A DNA stretch of 64,000 bases from Phaeocystidibacter sp965659415 (lineage in GTDB: Bacteria > Bacteroidota > Bacteroidia > Flavobacteriales > Schleiferiaceae): positions 1-64,000 of the forward strand of contig CBFHVA010000005.1 in the NCBI GenBank assembly GCA_965659415.1, in the 5' to 3' direction. Below, piece after piece: positions 1 through 8,169 of this stretch (position 1 is its first letter; every line of letters begins with the position of its first letter). Made by a program: the position numbers and the translations under genes. Below the pieces are notes generated by a model that did not search any database, was not told the DNA's origin, and saw nothing but the letters and a program-made list of their open reading frames with translations.

Positions 1-16
1 CCTTGTCGGCTTTTTT
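1..16 (+). terminator. Possible right arm of a terminator cut by the window edge
   Basis: The first ten bases are GC-rich and run straight into six T residues, as the descending arm of an intrinsic terminator would for a plus-strand gene lying outside the window. The left arm is not present, so this cannot be confirmed here. Confidence 0.3.
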
Positions 17-33
17 CAAAACACAAATGCTAC

Positions 34-606
34 TTACCCTTCATTTTGGGTTTCTTCGGATGAAGCGTCATTGTTCGCGTCATCGGTTTGTTCTTCTTCC
101 TGTATTTCTTCTTCGCTTTGGAAGTCGAGACTCGCGGAGTTTACGCAGTAGCGTAGGCCTGTGGCTGTTGGTCCGTCGTTGAAAACGTGACCCAGGTGAC
201 CCCCACAGTTTGCGCACAAGATTTCAGTGCGAATCATACCGTGACTCTTATCTAGCTTTTCGATAATCTTTCCATCGGCAATGCCTTGGTCGAAGCTTGG
301 CCAGCCGCAATGTGCATCGAATTTGCTATCGCTTGCAAAGAGTTCTTCGCCGCAACCTGCACAGGTGTAAACGCCGTCTTCAAAGTGAAGGTCGTATTCA
401 CCGGTTCCTGGGCGCTCGGTGCCCTTCTGGCGGAGAACGTAATATTGTTCTGGCGTGAGTTCAGCACGCCACTCGGCTTCTGTTTTTTGGACGTTGTATT
501 CGGTCATTTCTTCACTGGATTTTTGGATTGTACTCGTGTCGGTTTGTGCCGTACATGCAGAACTCATCCATATGGATGCCATCAATAAGATCGTCTTGGA
601 AGTCAT
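34..606 (-). CDS. msrB: Peptide-methionine (R)-S-oxide reductase MsrB, lipoprotein form
   Basis: Reduces methionine-R-sulfoxide in oxidised proteins. Seen in the 190-residue product: a short hydrophobic leader ending in a lipobox-like SSAC (Cys18), two zinc-binding CxxC pairs (Cys82/85 and Cys131/134), the GWPSF block near 101, and the RYCVNSASL block with the catalytic Cys154. The family normally uses a thioredoxin-recyclable cysteine here. The leader predicts an envelope-anchored enzyme facing the periplasm, so the electron donor would have to be a periplasmic thiol protein (inference). The last 30 residues form a very acidic Glu/Asp/Asn tail not needed for catalysis. The start is an ATG giving a normal signal peptide. 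It is a single gene, reading toward the left window edge. The family assignment is very secure; the lipoprotein status is likely. Confidence 0.93.
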   Translation of the reverse strand: MTSKTILLMASIWMSSACTAQTDTSTIQKSSEEMTEYNVQKTEAEWRAELTPEQYYVLRQKGTERPGTGEYDLHFEDGVYTCAGCGEELFASDSKFDAHCGWPSFDQGIADGKIIEKLDKSHGMIRTEILCANCGGHLGHVFNDGPTATGLRYCVNSASLDFQSEEEIQEEEQTDDANNDASSEETQNEG

Positions 607-654
607 AGCATTTGTTTTACGATGTAGACGAACCCTGTGGTGCTTACTTTCAAA

Positions 655-2853
655 TCAATCTGTTAAAAGCACGCGAAAATGTTGCTCGGAATTCGCCGTC
701 GTCAGTTTCAAAACATAAACGCCACTCGGAAGTTCACTTAGGTCGAGTTCAGCATCTGAAGAAAGAAGAACTCCTGTTCTGCTCGTTCTGCCTTGAAAAT
801 CGATCAGTCGGAAAGCATGAGGTTCAGTCAAGCCCGCCAAGCGAATGATTCCAGCACTCGGATTCGGATAAAGCTTGATGCTCGATTCAAGGTTTGCAAC
901 GGACAAGTCGTTTTCCATTTGAACGCGAACCGTGTCAGCATAGTAACATCCCAAAGGAGATAATAGCCGGATGCCCAAATTGAAGTCGTTAAGCGACGTG
1001 GTGCTATCCACCCAAAGCATGGACAATGTAGAAAGCACAACCCCGGAATCTAAATGAGTCCATTCTACATTGTTGTAGGCAGGATCAACTTGAAGGAGTG
1101 ATCCGCTGTAATTCAAAACAGTATCGGTGGGCCAGTCGAACTTCAGACTATCCAATAAGTACTGCACATAATGTGGACTCTCTGCGCACTGACCATCGCG
1201 ATCAAAGCCATAGCTATAGGCAAATGAAGCAGCAATAGAGCGGTTGTCGTATATCGTTCCGTAGTTGTACGATATTCCGCTACCGGATGCAAATTGAAGT
1301 GCCGAACTGCCGTAAGTAATGGGTTGAGTGCTTCCTTGGTATCGCAACCGCTGACCACTAGCCAGAAAGTGCACATAAAATCCAATGGTGTCTCCTGGCG
1401 AGAAAGTTAAGCTGACCGGTAAAGTGATGGAATCATTAATCTGACTTACCACAACTGTATCGGCTGCCAATCGACTCCAAAGTTGAGGTTGATTTTCTCT
1501 CCCGCGATAACTTCCCGATATCCATTCGATGGCCGGGTAGAGTGTTCCCGTAGAAGCACCTACAAAGTTGATTTCATTGAGCGTGAGTGCGCTATCTGCT
1601 ATCAAGTTGAACATGTTTCCATTAAAGGAAATATTGTGCGTGCTCGCGGCTTGTAAATTACGCTGATAGGTAAAAGGCCCCGTTGCTGCATTTACGAAAA
1701 ACGCAGTATCTGCCGTAATGGGGAATGGTGAAGGGGTGATGTTTTTATTGGCAGTATTGTTCCAATAGAGTGTATCGCCAAATACGGGAGCAGTAGGCAT
1801 GTAAACGGTATCTCCTGCGCAGAAATACTGTTTGCTTGGAATTCCTGATTCGGCTCGTTCATAAAACGTCTCATATACCGTGAAGGAATTGTTCGATGCG
1901 TTGGTGTCGGTGGGTTCTAATATGGTAACGTCAAAGCGGTGCGTACCAGGAGTGAGGGAGTCGCCGAACCAAACCGTGGGCTTCGAACAGGAGGTCACAT
2001 TAAACGGAACCATTGCGATCAATGAATCTACTCCGTCTTTCACAATTTTGATGCTCACTTGAGAGGAGTTTGCATCGCCAATATTGGCAAAACTCACGCT
2101 GTATTGCGTTTGCCCGGCACATGCCTGACCTTGAATGAACAGATCAACCCCCATCACATCTACGCCACTTTTCCCAGGAATGATGTCGATTAATAAGTCT
2201 TTGTTCCAAGCCTGTTGAAATAGAATTCCGTGTCCCGAATCGTTCAAATGAACTGCATCGGCAGCATAGCTGGGAATAATATTGCCTGCAGAGTCCGCTA
2301 GAGGAGTAAAGAAGTCAATGGCATTGGATCCAAATTTTTGAAGTATCGAATCTTTTACTGCTGATTGATACGCCGCCCAATTTCCTGCAATAGGCTGGGT
2401 GGTGCACACATAGAGCGGCACTCCGTTATTCCAGCTGTGATTGTAAAGTGAATCGAAATTCGAGAGCTGCTCGTTCATGGGCCATTGCCGGTCGTTACTC
2501 GGTAAATTGATGATAATTGCATCGGGGTTTAGCGAAAGAGCTTGGGTGATGTTTTTGGCTGAATCAATCGGTGGACGATTCATCGGGGTGGCGAAATTAT
2601 CTGGCATCAACCGATAGGTGGTATAACCACCTACGGCTAAATTAATCACTTCGATGTCTGGATTGATCTTCTTGAGTTCATTGCGGTATCGGTTTACCCA
2701 AGCACTGTCGGGATGACTTGCACCCGCACCCGAAGCGGTTGAAGAACCCAAGATTACAATGCGAACGGGAAGTACATCTGTGCAGGCATTGCGAGTAATC
2801 TGTCCACTTAGGGAAGATGCCAAAAGGATAAAGAAGAACAAGAATTTATTCAC
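655..2853 (-). CDS. Secreted SGNH/GDSL-type hydrolase with T9SS type A sorting domain
   Basis: Probable extracellular esterase or lipase-like hydrolase; the substrate is unknown. The four SGNH blocks are visible: GSSTASGAG with the nucleophile near residue 38, NLAVGG, LPSND, and DAVHLND with the catalytic His near 206. Downstream lies a CARDB-like beta domain (about 240-330), then beta-rich sequence of no recognised family, then a C-terminal domain starting with KLYPNPSAG and ending in a GVYVLKL strand, the T9SS type A signature. I chose the GTG at 2853 because it begins a clean signal peptide (MNKFLFFFILL...). The longer reading frame starts with TTG at 2880, abutting the stop of the upstream hydrolase, and would add a non-signal-like prefix. 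It lies directly downstream of the alpha/beta hydrolase gene, so the two are probably co-transcribed. Confidence 0.85.
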   Translation of the reverse strand: MNKFLFFFILLASSLSGQITRNACTDVLPVRIVILGSSTASGAGASHPDSAWVNRYRNELKKINPDIEVINLAVGGYTTYRLMPDNFATPMNRPPIDSAKNITQALSLNPDAIIINLPSNDRQWPMNEQLSNFDSLYNHSWNNGVPLYVCTTQPIAGNWAAYQSAVKDSILQKFGSNAIDFFTPLADSAGNIIPSYAADAVHLNDSGHGILFQQAWNKDLLIDIIPGKSGVDVMGVDLFIQGQACAGQTQYSVSFANIGDANSSQVSIKIVKDGVDSLIAMVPFNVTSCSKPTVWFGDSLTPGTHRFDVTILEPTDTNASNNSFTVYETFYERAESGIPSKQYFCAGDTVYMPTAPVFGDTLYWNNTANKNITPSPFPITADTAFFVNAATGPFTYQRNLQAASTHNISFNGNMFNLIADSALTLNEINFVGASTGTLYPAIEWISGSYRGRENQPQLWSRLAADTVVVSQINDSITLPVSLTFSPGDTIGFYVHFLASGQRLRYQGSTQPITYGSSALQFASGSGISYNYGTIYDNRSIAASFAYSYGFDRDGQCAESPHYVQYLLDSLKFDWPTDTVLNYSGSLLQVDPAYNNVEWTHLDSGVVLSTLSMLWVDSTTSLNDFNLGIRLLSPLGCYYADTVRVQMENDLSVANLESSIKLYPNPSAGIIRLAGLTEPHAFRLIDFQGRTSRTGVLLSSDAELDLSELPSGVYVLKLTTANSEQHFRVLLTD

Positions 2854-2880
2854 CACTACAAGATGCGAAAATCCATTCAA

Positions 2881-3747
2881 TCAAGAATTCACAAAACGAA
2901 TGATCGCGTTAACCACATCGGTGTCGCTAAGGATTCTTCGGTGTCCTAGTCTTTCCGTGAGTATCAGTTCCGAACCCTTCCAATTGGCATGTAATCGCTC
3001 GGCTTGAGCGTATCCCACATCGATATCATCTTTATCGTGTACAATCATGCCTGGAACCGACATTCTTTTGGCTAGTTCACGGGGAGCAAGCGCCTCGATA
3101 TCTTCTTGATAGTTATCTCGGAGGTATTGAATGAGATAATGTTCGTACTTCTCACTCAGTTTAAGCTTTTCGCAAAAGTCTTTCACCACATCAATGATGG
3201 AAGAAGGGGCGCCAAGAATGATGAGCTTTTCGACTTGCAAACCTTGGTTGAGGGCATTGAAGGCGGCCGCACCACCCAAACTGTGGGCTAATAGCACATC
3301 TACCTTGCCTACATATTCCGCTGTGGCGAGTATAGCATCGGTAAATTGCAGCATGTGCGTGCGTTTACCCGGATTGTTTCCGTGCGCTTGAGCTGTGATC
3401 GTAACTACTTTATAGCCTGCATTCACGAGTTCCGGTGCCATGGCATACACTTGGGAACCTCGTCCCGACCACCCGTGAATAAAAACCGCCACTTTAGTTC
3501 CTTCACCAACGATGCGTAAAGTGATTTGTCGGCCTTTAACTTCTAGCGTTTTCTTCTCTGCTTCATCAATAAATGGTCGTTCACGTTTGGGTAGAGAGAA
3601 TGGGATAGGCGTAAAAAAACGCTTTCTGATTTCCGTGGCGGCCAACTTGAAGCTAATGAATTCAAGAAAGCTTACATATCGCAAATACCATTTTGGAATC
3701 TGAAAGCTAGGAGTGGTGGATGAGGTGGTCTCTTGATTTTTATCCAT
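2881..3747 (-). CDS. Alpha/beta hydrolase fold protein
   Basis: A 288-residue serine hydrolase of unknown substrate. Seen: the oxyanion-side motif FIHGWSGRG, the nucleophile elbow AHSLGG, an aspartate in the HDKDDIDV loop that suits the acid position, and a C-terminal GHRRIL that supplies the histidine. No signal peptide is evident, so it is probably cytoplasmic. The amino-terminal 60 residues are basic and helix-rich and may help membrane association (inference). A near-match to the -7 promoter box (CACCTTTG) ends 4 nt before the ATG. The stop codon touches the frame of the SGNH gene, suggesting a two-gene operon in which an intracellular and an exported hydrolase may act on related esters. 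The fold is certain; the function is not. Confidence 0.85.
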   Translation of the reverse strand: MDKNQETTSSTTPSFQIPKWYLRYVSFLEFISFKLAATEIRKRFFTPIPFSLPKRERPFIDEAEKKTLEVKGRQITLRIVGEGTKVAVFIHGWSGRGSQVYAMAPELVNAGYKVVTITAQAHGNNPGKRTHMLQFTDAILATAEYVGKVDVLLAHSLGGAAAFNALNQGLQVEKLIILGAPSSIIDVVKDFCEKLKLSEKYEHYLIQYLRDNYQEDIEALAPRELAKRMSVPGMIVHDKDDIDVGYAQAERLHANWKGSELILTERLGHRRILSDTDVVNAIIRFVNS

Positions 3748-3810
3748 GAATCAAAGGTGTCAAAAACTTGCCGGAAAATGATATGGGAATGAGAAAGTCT
3801 AATGAAGGAT

Positions 3811-3842
3811 AGAAAAGAAAAATCCCGCTGAAAAACGGGATT
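3811..3842 (-). terminator. Intrinsic terminator after tRNA-Leu
   Basis: On the minus strand AATCCCG and CGGGATT arms (3821-3827 and 3836-3842) enclose an 8-nt loop, followed by a T-rich tract (TTTTTCTTTTCT), ending the tRNA-Leu transcript. Confidence 0.8.
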
Positions 3843-3846
3843 CTAG

Positions 3847-3930
3847 TGCCCAGGACTGGATTCGAACCAGCACGAGCAAATGCTCACCACCCCCTCAAGA
3901 TGGCGTGTCTACCAATTTCACCACCTGGGC
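3847..3930 (-). tRNA. tRNA-Leu (anticodon GAG)
   Basis: On the minus strand the sequence begins GCCCAGGTGG and closes with CCTGGGC plus discriminator A, giving a perfect 7-bp acceptor stem. The anticodon stem CCATC/GGTGG holds the loop TTGAGGG, so the anticodon is GAG, which reads CUC/CUU leucine codons. A long variable arm, as expected of class II tRNAs, precedes the T arm with GGTTCGAATCC. The length is 84 nt. The 3' CCA is not encoded (CTA follows the discriminator), so it must be added by CCA-adding enzyme. Confidence 0.95.
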
Positions 3931-3944
3931 TAAACGTGTTCTGT

Positions 3945-3979
3945 GTAAAAGAAAAAACGGAGTAGCAGAACACTACTCC
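3945..3979 (-). terminator. Intrinsic terminator between tRNA-Lys and tRNA-Leu
   Basis: On the minus strand GGAGTAG and CTACTCC (3973-3979 and 3959-3965) form a 7-bp hairpin with a 7-nt loop, followed by GTTTTTTCTTTT. It sits after tRNA-Lys and before tRNA-Leu, so the two tRNAs may be made as separate transcripts. Confidence 0.75.
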
Positions 3980-3990
3980 TCCGTTCTTAG

Positions 3991-4063
3991 TGACCCGACA
4001 GGGGCTCGAACCCTGGACCCGCACATTAAAAGTGTGCTGCTCTACCAACTGAGCTATCGAGTC
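3991..4063 (-). tRNA. tRNA-Lys (anticodon TTT)
   Basis: A 73-nt cloverleaf on the minus strand. The acceptor GACTCGA pairs with TCGGGTC (one G-T). The D arm has AGCTCAGTTGGTAGAGC, the anticodon stem GCACA/TGTGC holds CTTTTAA with anticodon TTT, and the T arm carries GGTTCGAGCCC. The 3' CCA is not encoded. Confidence 0.97.
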
Positions 4064-4207
4064 ATTGCTGTCAAACTATCTTCCGAAAGCGGGTGCAAAT
4101 ATACGGGCTTTATCCTTATCACCAAACCCTGAAATGAAGAAAATACGAGAGGAGAATTCAAGGCGTTAAAAATCAAGTTTAAAGGGAAGCACATTTACTC
4201 TGCAGCG

Positions 4208-4215
4208 TACATTTG
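4208..4215 (+). promoter_or_regulatory. Bacteroidota -7 promoter box (TACATTTG) for aroK
   Basis: Exact match to TAnnTTTG ending only 4 nt before the aroK ATG at 4220. With the usual box-to-start distance, transcription would begin at or within a base or two of the start codon. No convincing -33 TTG is seen at 17-23 nt. Confidence 0.6.
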
Positions 4216-4219
4216 TTGA

Positions 4220-4747
4220 ATGAAAATAGTACTTGTTGGCTATATGACGAGCGGTAAGACCGCTGTTTCTTCAGCGCTTTCTGAACTTTCCAACACGCCC
4301 ATGTTTGATTTGGATGCTGAGATTGAAAAGGAAGTAGGGGGAAAGGTATCCACATACCTTCGCAACATGGGAGAACTGGCTTTTCGTAAATCGGAATACC
4401 AAGTATTGAAACAACAGTTAGACCGAGACTCATTTGTACTAGCGAGTGGCGGAGGCACGCCTTGTTATTACGACAGCATGGATCTGATGCTAGAAAAGGC
4501 TTTCGTGGTATACCTTCAATGGCCCATATCATCATTGGTTCAAAGGCTGCAAACCAATGGAGCGAACAGACCACTGTTAGACGGTGTTAAGGCAGAAGAC
4601 CTGCCGGAGTTTGTTGCCAAGCACATCTTTGATCGTAGACCTTATTATGAACGTGCACATTACATCGTATTTGGTAAAAGTCAAACTCCACTCGAAATCG
4701 CTCAAGAAATACTAAAAGCATGGAAAAGTCACTCCAGGATATTATAG
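4220..4747 (+). CDS. aroK: Shikimate kinase
   Basis: Phosphorylates shikimate at the 3-hydroxyl with ATP, the fifth step of the shikimate (aromatic amino acid) pathway, in the cytoplasm. Seen: the P-loop GYMTSGKT at residues 7-14, the FDLDAEIE shikimate-binding block, an arginine in the AFRKSE helix, the ASGGGTPC loop near 78, and NRPLL with the lid arginine near 117. The length of 175 residues is normal. The ATG is 4 nt after a perfect -7 box. The last 28 nt overlap the following nitroreductase gene, implying translational coupling. The pathway's shikimate dehydrogenase (aroE) is found separately near 29 kb. Confidence 0.94.
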   Translation: MKIVLVGYMTSGKTAVSSALSELSNTPMFDLDAEIEKEVGGKVSTYLRNMGELAFRKSEYQVLKQQLDRDSFVLASGGGTPCYYDSMDLMLEKAFVVYLQWPISSLVQRLQTNGANRPLLDGVKAEDLPEFVAKHIFDRRPYYERAHYIVFGKSQTPLEIAQEILKAWKSHSRIL

Positions 4748-5298
4748 AACAACGCCGGACCATAAAGCCGGATCGTTACACCGGAAACACCCTTGATGAT
4801 CAAGTCATAAGAGAGCTATTAGAAGCGGCGAACTGGGCTCCCACTCATGCCTACACCGAACCATGGAGATTTGTAGTTTTTACTGAAGATGGCAAGGAGA
4901 AGCTCATCGATTTACTCTACAAACTGGACGTTCAGGATCATGGTGAGAACGACGTTCGGTATTCCAAAATTAGAGCGCGGGTGGAACGCTCTTCGCATAT
5001 CATCGCCATTGGCATGAAACGTGGCAGCAATCCTAAGATTCCAGCCATTGAAGAGGTTCAAGCGGTAGCGGCTGCAGTTCAGAATATGTGGTTGCTTGCA
5101 TCTGAGAAAGGACTGGGAGCGTATTGGAGTACGGGCGCAATGGGATATGACAACCGCTTAACGGAAGCCCTTGGATGGGATACCGATCAGGGAGATTCGG
5201 CTATGGGCTTTTTGTACATAGGTGAATACACGGGAGAATGGCCTCAAGGTCGACGTCTATCACCAATTGCCGATAAGGTCAGATGGGAGAGAGGTTAG
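4720..5298 (+). CDS. Nitroreductase family protein
   Basis: An FMN-dependent NAD(P)H oxidoreductase of the nitroreductase fold, 192 residues. Seen: the amino-terminal RRTIKPDRY segment that contacts the flavin phosphate, the ANWAPTHAYTEPWRF block, and the C-terminal GAYWSTGAMGYD and GFLYIGEY segments typical of the small YdjA-like subgroup. The physiological substrate cannot be read from sequence. It overlaps aroK by 28 nt and is certainly co-transcribed with it. The gene converges tail to tail with the phosphoribosyltransferase, their stop codons overlapping by 4 nt, with no terminator between. Confidence 0.88.
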   Translation: MEKSLQDIIEQRRTIKPDRYTGNTLDDQVIRELLEAANWAPTHAYTEPWRFVVFTEDGKEKLIDLLYKLDVQDHGENDVRYSKIRARVERSSHIIAIGMKRGSNPKIPAIEEVQAVAAAVQNMWLLASEKGLGAYWSTGAMGYDNRLTEALGWDTDQGDSAMGFLYIGEYTGEWPQGRRLSPIADKVRWERG

Positions 5299-5798
5299 TC
5301 GAGGTAAACCGTTGCGTTCTTTCCTTCGAACTTTACCCCAACATGTTCTTGAAGTGAAGTGGAAAGAGACATGCCCTTCACGTCTGCTTTAATCGGATAG
5401 CGCTTGTGATTTCGATCTACGAGTACAGCCGTAGTGCACATTTTTATGTCGGATTGAAGAATGTGACGAACGCCGTAAATCAACGTAGACCCGCTGTTGA
5501 GTACATCATCTACTACCACAACACATTTCCCTTCTAAGGCAGATAGCTCGCCATGCAGTACCACATCATCGCTTGGATTGCGCTTGTTCACTTCCATTTT
5601 GAGTAAGATGCAGTCCAACTTGGAGATGTTTTGTAGTACGGATAAAATCTGCTCGGCTACTTTGTAACCGCTTTCAGCGATTCCAATGACATACACTTCA
5701 CTTTCTTGAATATGTCGCTCATAGACTTCCCACGCGATACGCTCAATTTTGCGGTTTACGGTGGCCGAATCCATTACAATGGTTGTAGCTGTGCTCAT
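5295..5798 (-). CDS. PyrR-like phosphoribosyltransferase
   Basis: Type I phosphoribosyltransferase, 167 residues. Seen: the PRPP-binding loop VVVVDDVLNSGST (about 94-106), and a C-terminal part (LVDRNHKRYPIKAD followed by GMSLSTS) that resembles the PyrR/uracil phosphoribosyltransferase group. It could transfer phosphoribose to a pyrimidine base, as PyrR can, or act as a regulator. No PyrR-type RNA target or pyr genes are in the window. The ATG is at 5798, and a weak TATCTTCC box lies about 25 nt upstream. It is transcribed apart from its convergent neighbour. The fold is sure, the precise role is not. Confidence 0.82.
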   Translation of the reverse strand: MSTATTIVMDSATVNRKIERIAWEVYERHIQESEVYVIGIAESGYKVAEQILSVLQNISKLDCILLKMEVNKRNPSDDVVLHGELSALEGKCVVVVDDVLNSGSTLIYGVRHILQSDIKMCTTAVLVDRNHKRYPIKADVKGMSLSTSLQEHVGVKFEGKNATVYLD

Positions 5799-5847
5799 GA
5801 TTATTCAATTACGCTGGAAGATACTAAGAAGTGCGCTATATGACGAT

Positions 5848-6429
5848 TCAGCTTCGCTTTTTCAATTCGAAAAAGAACTCTTTTCCCTCCCGTGGTTTGA
5901 TGCTGTTGTAGCAAAGTTGGATTTTCACAATGTCGAAAATGGATTGGAAGCGCTCGTGATATTCCGCTTCGCTTCCGCCAAAAGGTGGTCCCTGCTCCGT
6001 GAGCGGAAAGTTGAAAAGCACCCCTGCTAAGCGACCTTTAGCTGGAAGCAATTCGTTCATCTTCACTACATACTTATCGCGCAAGGAAGGATCAAGTGCG
6101 CAAAAGAATGTCTGCTCTAAGATTAAATCATAGGACCCGGAATGCTCAAAGAAATCACCAACTAAAAATTGATTTTCGGGAAATTCCGGTACGCGTTCGA
6201 GAAATCGTTGCTTGGCGGTAGGACTGAAGTCCATTAACGTAATGTTCTTATATCCCTTCTGCCAAAGGGCCTCAGCTTCATAAGCATGACCGCAACCCGG
6301 AATTAATATTCGCGTCCCGGTATCGAATAAGGTTGTGTAATCTACCAATGCAGGTGAGGCGTAGCCAATATCCCATCCCCATGTTTGGTCTACATATCGT
6401 TGATCCCAATATCTCGCGTTTAATTTCAT
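5848..6429 (-). CDS. TPMT-family SAM-dependent methyltransferase
   Basis: A 193-residue class I methyltransferase of the thiopurine S-methyltransferase family (PF05724-like). Seen: W-rich amino-terminal helix (YWDQRYVDQTWGWD), motif I IPGCGHAYEAEAL, the acidic MDFSPTA end of strand 2, and the family hallmark EQTFFCALDPSLR, followed by PFGGSEAEY. Bacterial members methylate small thiols, selenium or tellurium species; the substrate here is unknown. It starts 2 nt after the stop of rlmD, so it is the second gene of that operon. Confidence 0.85.
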   Translation of the reverse strand: MKLNARYWDQRYVDQTWGWDIGYASPALVDYTTLFDTGTRILIPGCGHAYEAEALWQKGYKNITLMDFSPTAKQRFLERVPEFPENQFLVGDFFEHSGSYDLILEQTFFCALDPSLRDKYVVKMNELLPAKGRLAGVLFNFPLTEQGPPFGGSEAEYHERFQSIFDIVKIQLCYNSIKPREGKEFFFELKKRS

Positions 6430-6431
6430 GA

Positions 6432-7865
6432 TTACTTTCTTTCCAGTACCGTTACGTTTTCGATGTGGTGGGTTTGTGGGAACATATCAACAGCCCTTGA
6501 TTTGACAACCCAGTATTTCTCTTGTAATAGTCCGAGATCTCGAGCCTGAGTAGCGGAATTGCAACTCACGTATACAATGCGTTGAGGTTCCATTTTGAGC
6601 AATTGTTCAACCACCTTAGCGTGCATGCCATCACGAGGAGGGTCGGTTACCACCACATCGGGCATACCGTGTTCAGCAACGAAGCCTTCAGTAAGGGCAT
6701 CTTTCATATCTCCTACCACGAAAGTGGTATTCTTCAAGCCGTTTAGTTCGGCATTGAATTTAGCATCCTCAATAGCTTCGGGTACACTTTCTATTCCTAC
6801 CACGCGACCAGCTTTTTGCGCTAGGAAACAAGCAATGGTTCCCGTTCCGGTGTAGAGGTCATATACGAGCTCATCGCCTTTTAATTCCGCAAATTCTAAT
6901 GCTTGCACATAGAGATTATGCGCTTGCTTCGGATTGGTCTGGTAAAACGATTTTGCGCCTACTTTGAATCGGAGCTTTTGCTCAGGTTGATAATAGGCAG
7001 GCATCTCTTCGAAGATGTGGTCTCTTCCAGAGAAGGTCTCAATATCGCAATCGTAAATACTATCGTTGCCTTTTTGATTGATGGTATACAACATGGCCGT
7101 AATGGCAGGAAACTCCTTAACTAAGGCTTCCATCAAGCCTTCACGGGCTTCTTTTTCATCGTCAAAGAACTGTATGAGAACCATGACTTCTCCGCTCAAG
7201 GCTGTTCGGATCATGAGGGTTCTAAGGAGTCCGTGTTGATTACGTAAATCATAGAAGCTCAAACCGTTCTGGAGAGCGTAGTCTCTCACAAAGTTCCGGA
7301 TGGCATTACTTGGGTCGGGCTGAAGATGGCAGTGCGTAATATCCAGCACCTTATCCCACATTCCAGGAATATGAAATCCAAGTGCATTGGGCTTGTCGAT
7401 TTCAACGCCAGAATCGACTTCTTCCTGTGTCATCCATCGTTTGTTCGAAAAGGAAAACTCCATTTTGTTTCGATAGAAGAAGGGTTCATCACAACCGAGT
7501 ATTGGAAGGTATTCATCCACTTCCACGTGACCCAATCGTGTCAGGTTGCTTTGTACTTCGGATTCTTTGTACTCCAATTGCTTATGATAGGACCAGTTTT
7601 GCCATTTGCAACCTCCGCAAGTGCCAAAATGCTGACATTCAGGATCAATCCTATCTTTTGAAAGTTCTTTGAATTCTATGGCTTTCCCTTCGAAGTACGA
7701 GCGCTTCTTTTTGAACACCCGCACATCAACGGTGTCGCCAGGCACGGCATTTTGAATGAAAACGACTCTGCCGTCGTCTGTTTTACCTACGCCTTTACCC
7801 TTAGCACCTGCACCATGTACATGGACATTCTCCAGTACAATGGGCTTTTTAGACCGTCTTCCCAT
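6432..7865 (-). CDS. rlmD: 23S rRNA (uracil-5)-methyltransferase RlmD/RumA family
   Basis: Makes 5-methyluridine in 23S rRNA using SAM. Seen in 477 residues: an amino-terminal TRAM domain (about 8-70), the iron-sulfur cysteine set CQHFGTCGGCKWQNW with the fourth cysteine later, the KSFYQTNPKQA motif, DLYTGTGTIACFLA (SAM motif I), VVTDPPRDGMH and the nucleophile block VYVSCNSATQA. The start codon is 4 nt from a perfect TACCTTTG box. The TPMT-like gene follows at once. The m5U family is certain; whether the target is U1939 or U747 is not decidable here, as Bacteroidota usually carry a single all-purpose member. Confidence 0.92.
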   Translation of the reverse strand: MGRRSKKPIVLENVHVHGAGAKGKGVGKTDDGRVVFIQNAVPGDTVDVRVFKKKRSYFEGKAIEFKELSKDRIDPECQHFGTCGGCKWQNWSYHKQLEYKESEVQSNLTRLGHVEVDEYLPILGCDEPFFYRNKMEFSFSNKRWMTQEEVDSGVEIDKPNALGFHIPGMWDKVLDITHCHLQPDPSNAIRNFVRDYALQNGLSFYDLRNQHGLLRTLMIRTALSGEVMVLIQFFDDEKEAREGLMEALVKEFPAITAMLYTINQKGNDSIYDCDIETFSGRDHIFEEMPAYYQPEQKLRFKVGAKSFYQTNPKQAHNLYVQALEFAELKGDELVYDLYTGTGTIACFLAQKAGRVVGIESVPEAIEDAKFNAELNGLKNTTFVVGDMKDALTEGFVAEHGMPDVVVTDPPRDGMHAKVVEQLLKMEPQRIVYVSCNSATQARDLGLLQEKYWVVKSRAVDMFPQTHHIENVTVLERK

Positions 7866-7869
7866 GAAG

Positions 7870-7877
7870 CAAAGGTA
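7870..7877 (-). promoter_or_regulatory. Bacteroidota -7 promoter box (TACCTTTG) for rlmD
   Basis: Exact TAnnTTTG on the minus strand, ending 4 nt before the ATG at 7865, predicting a leaderless or almost leaderless mRNA. No TTG at the standard -33 distance is clear. Confidence 0.6.
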
Positions 7878-7898
7878 ATGGAAGTAGTGAGTAAAAGA

Positions 7899-8138
7899 CT
7901 AGAATTTTTGATTGCTAGATTTGAATCGGCCCTTGAGGAAGGGGCGCTTCAAGCGATGCTTGGTGGCTCGGCCTTTGACGCGCTTTCTCCACATTTTAAA
8001 AGATGATGGTTTCATGTGCTCGCGCATCAATTGGCGTACTTCATTTTCTTTAAGTCCGTATTGATATTCGATAGCTTCAAATGGGGTCCGATCTTCCCAA
8101 GCCATCTCAATGATGCGATCGATATCCTGTTCCTTCAT
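7899..8138 (-). CDS. Small DUF2805/TIGR03643-like protein
   Basis: A 79-residue basic protein. The first half (MKEQDIDRIIEMAWEDRTP, then FEAIEYQYGLKENEVRQLMR) looks like a helix-turn-helix-type three-helix unit as in the TIGR03643/DUF2805 family. The second half is highly Lys/Arg rich (RKRVKGRATKHRLKR). The nucleic-acid-binding appearance is an inference; no function is established for the family that I can name. I start at the ATG at 8138, because upstream codons in the same frame read through the DUF3291-like gene and do not resemble the family. It follows that gene closely and may share its transcript. Confidence 0.75.
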   Translation of the reverse strand: MKEQDIDRIIEMAWEDRTPFEAIEYQYGLKENEVRQLMREHMKPSSFKMWRKRVKGRATKHRLKRPFLKGRFKSSNQKF

Positions 8139-8169
8139 AAAAACTGAAACAGACAACATTGCAAAGAGT

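Noticed and set aside
3905..4132. Plus-strand frame of 75 codons over the two tRNAs
   Set aside because: Both tRNA cloverleaves and their terminators explain this stretch; the frame has no protein-like content.
4179..4574. 131-codon minus-strand frame opposite shikimate kinase
   Set aside because: Antisense shadow; the plus strand has all shikimate kinase motifs and a promoter box.
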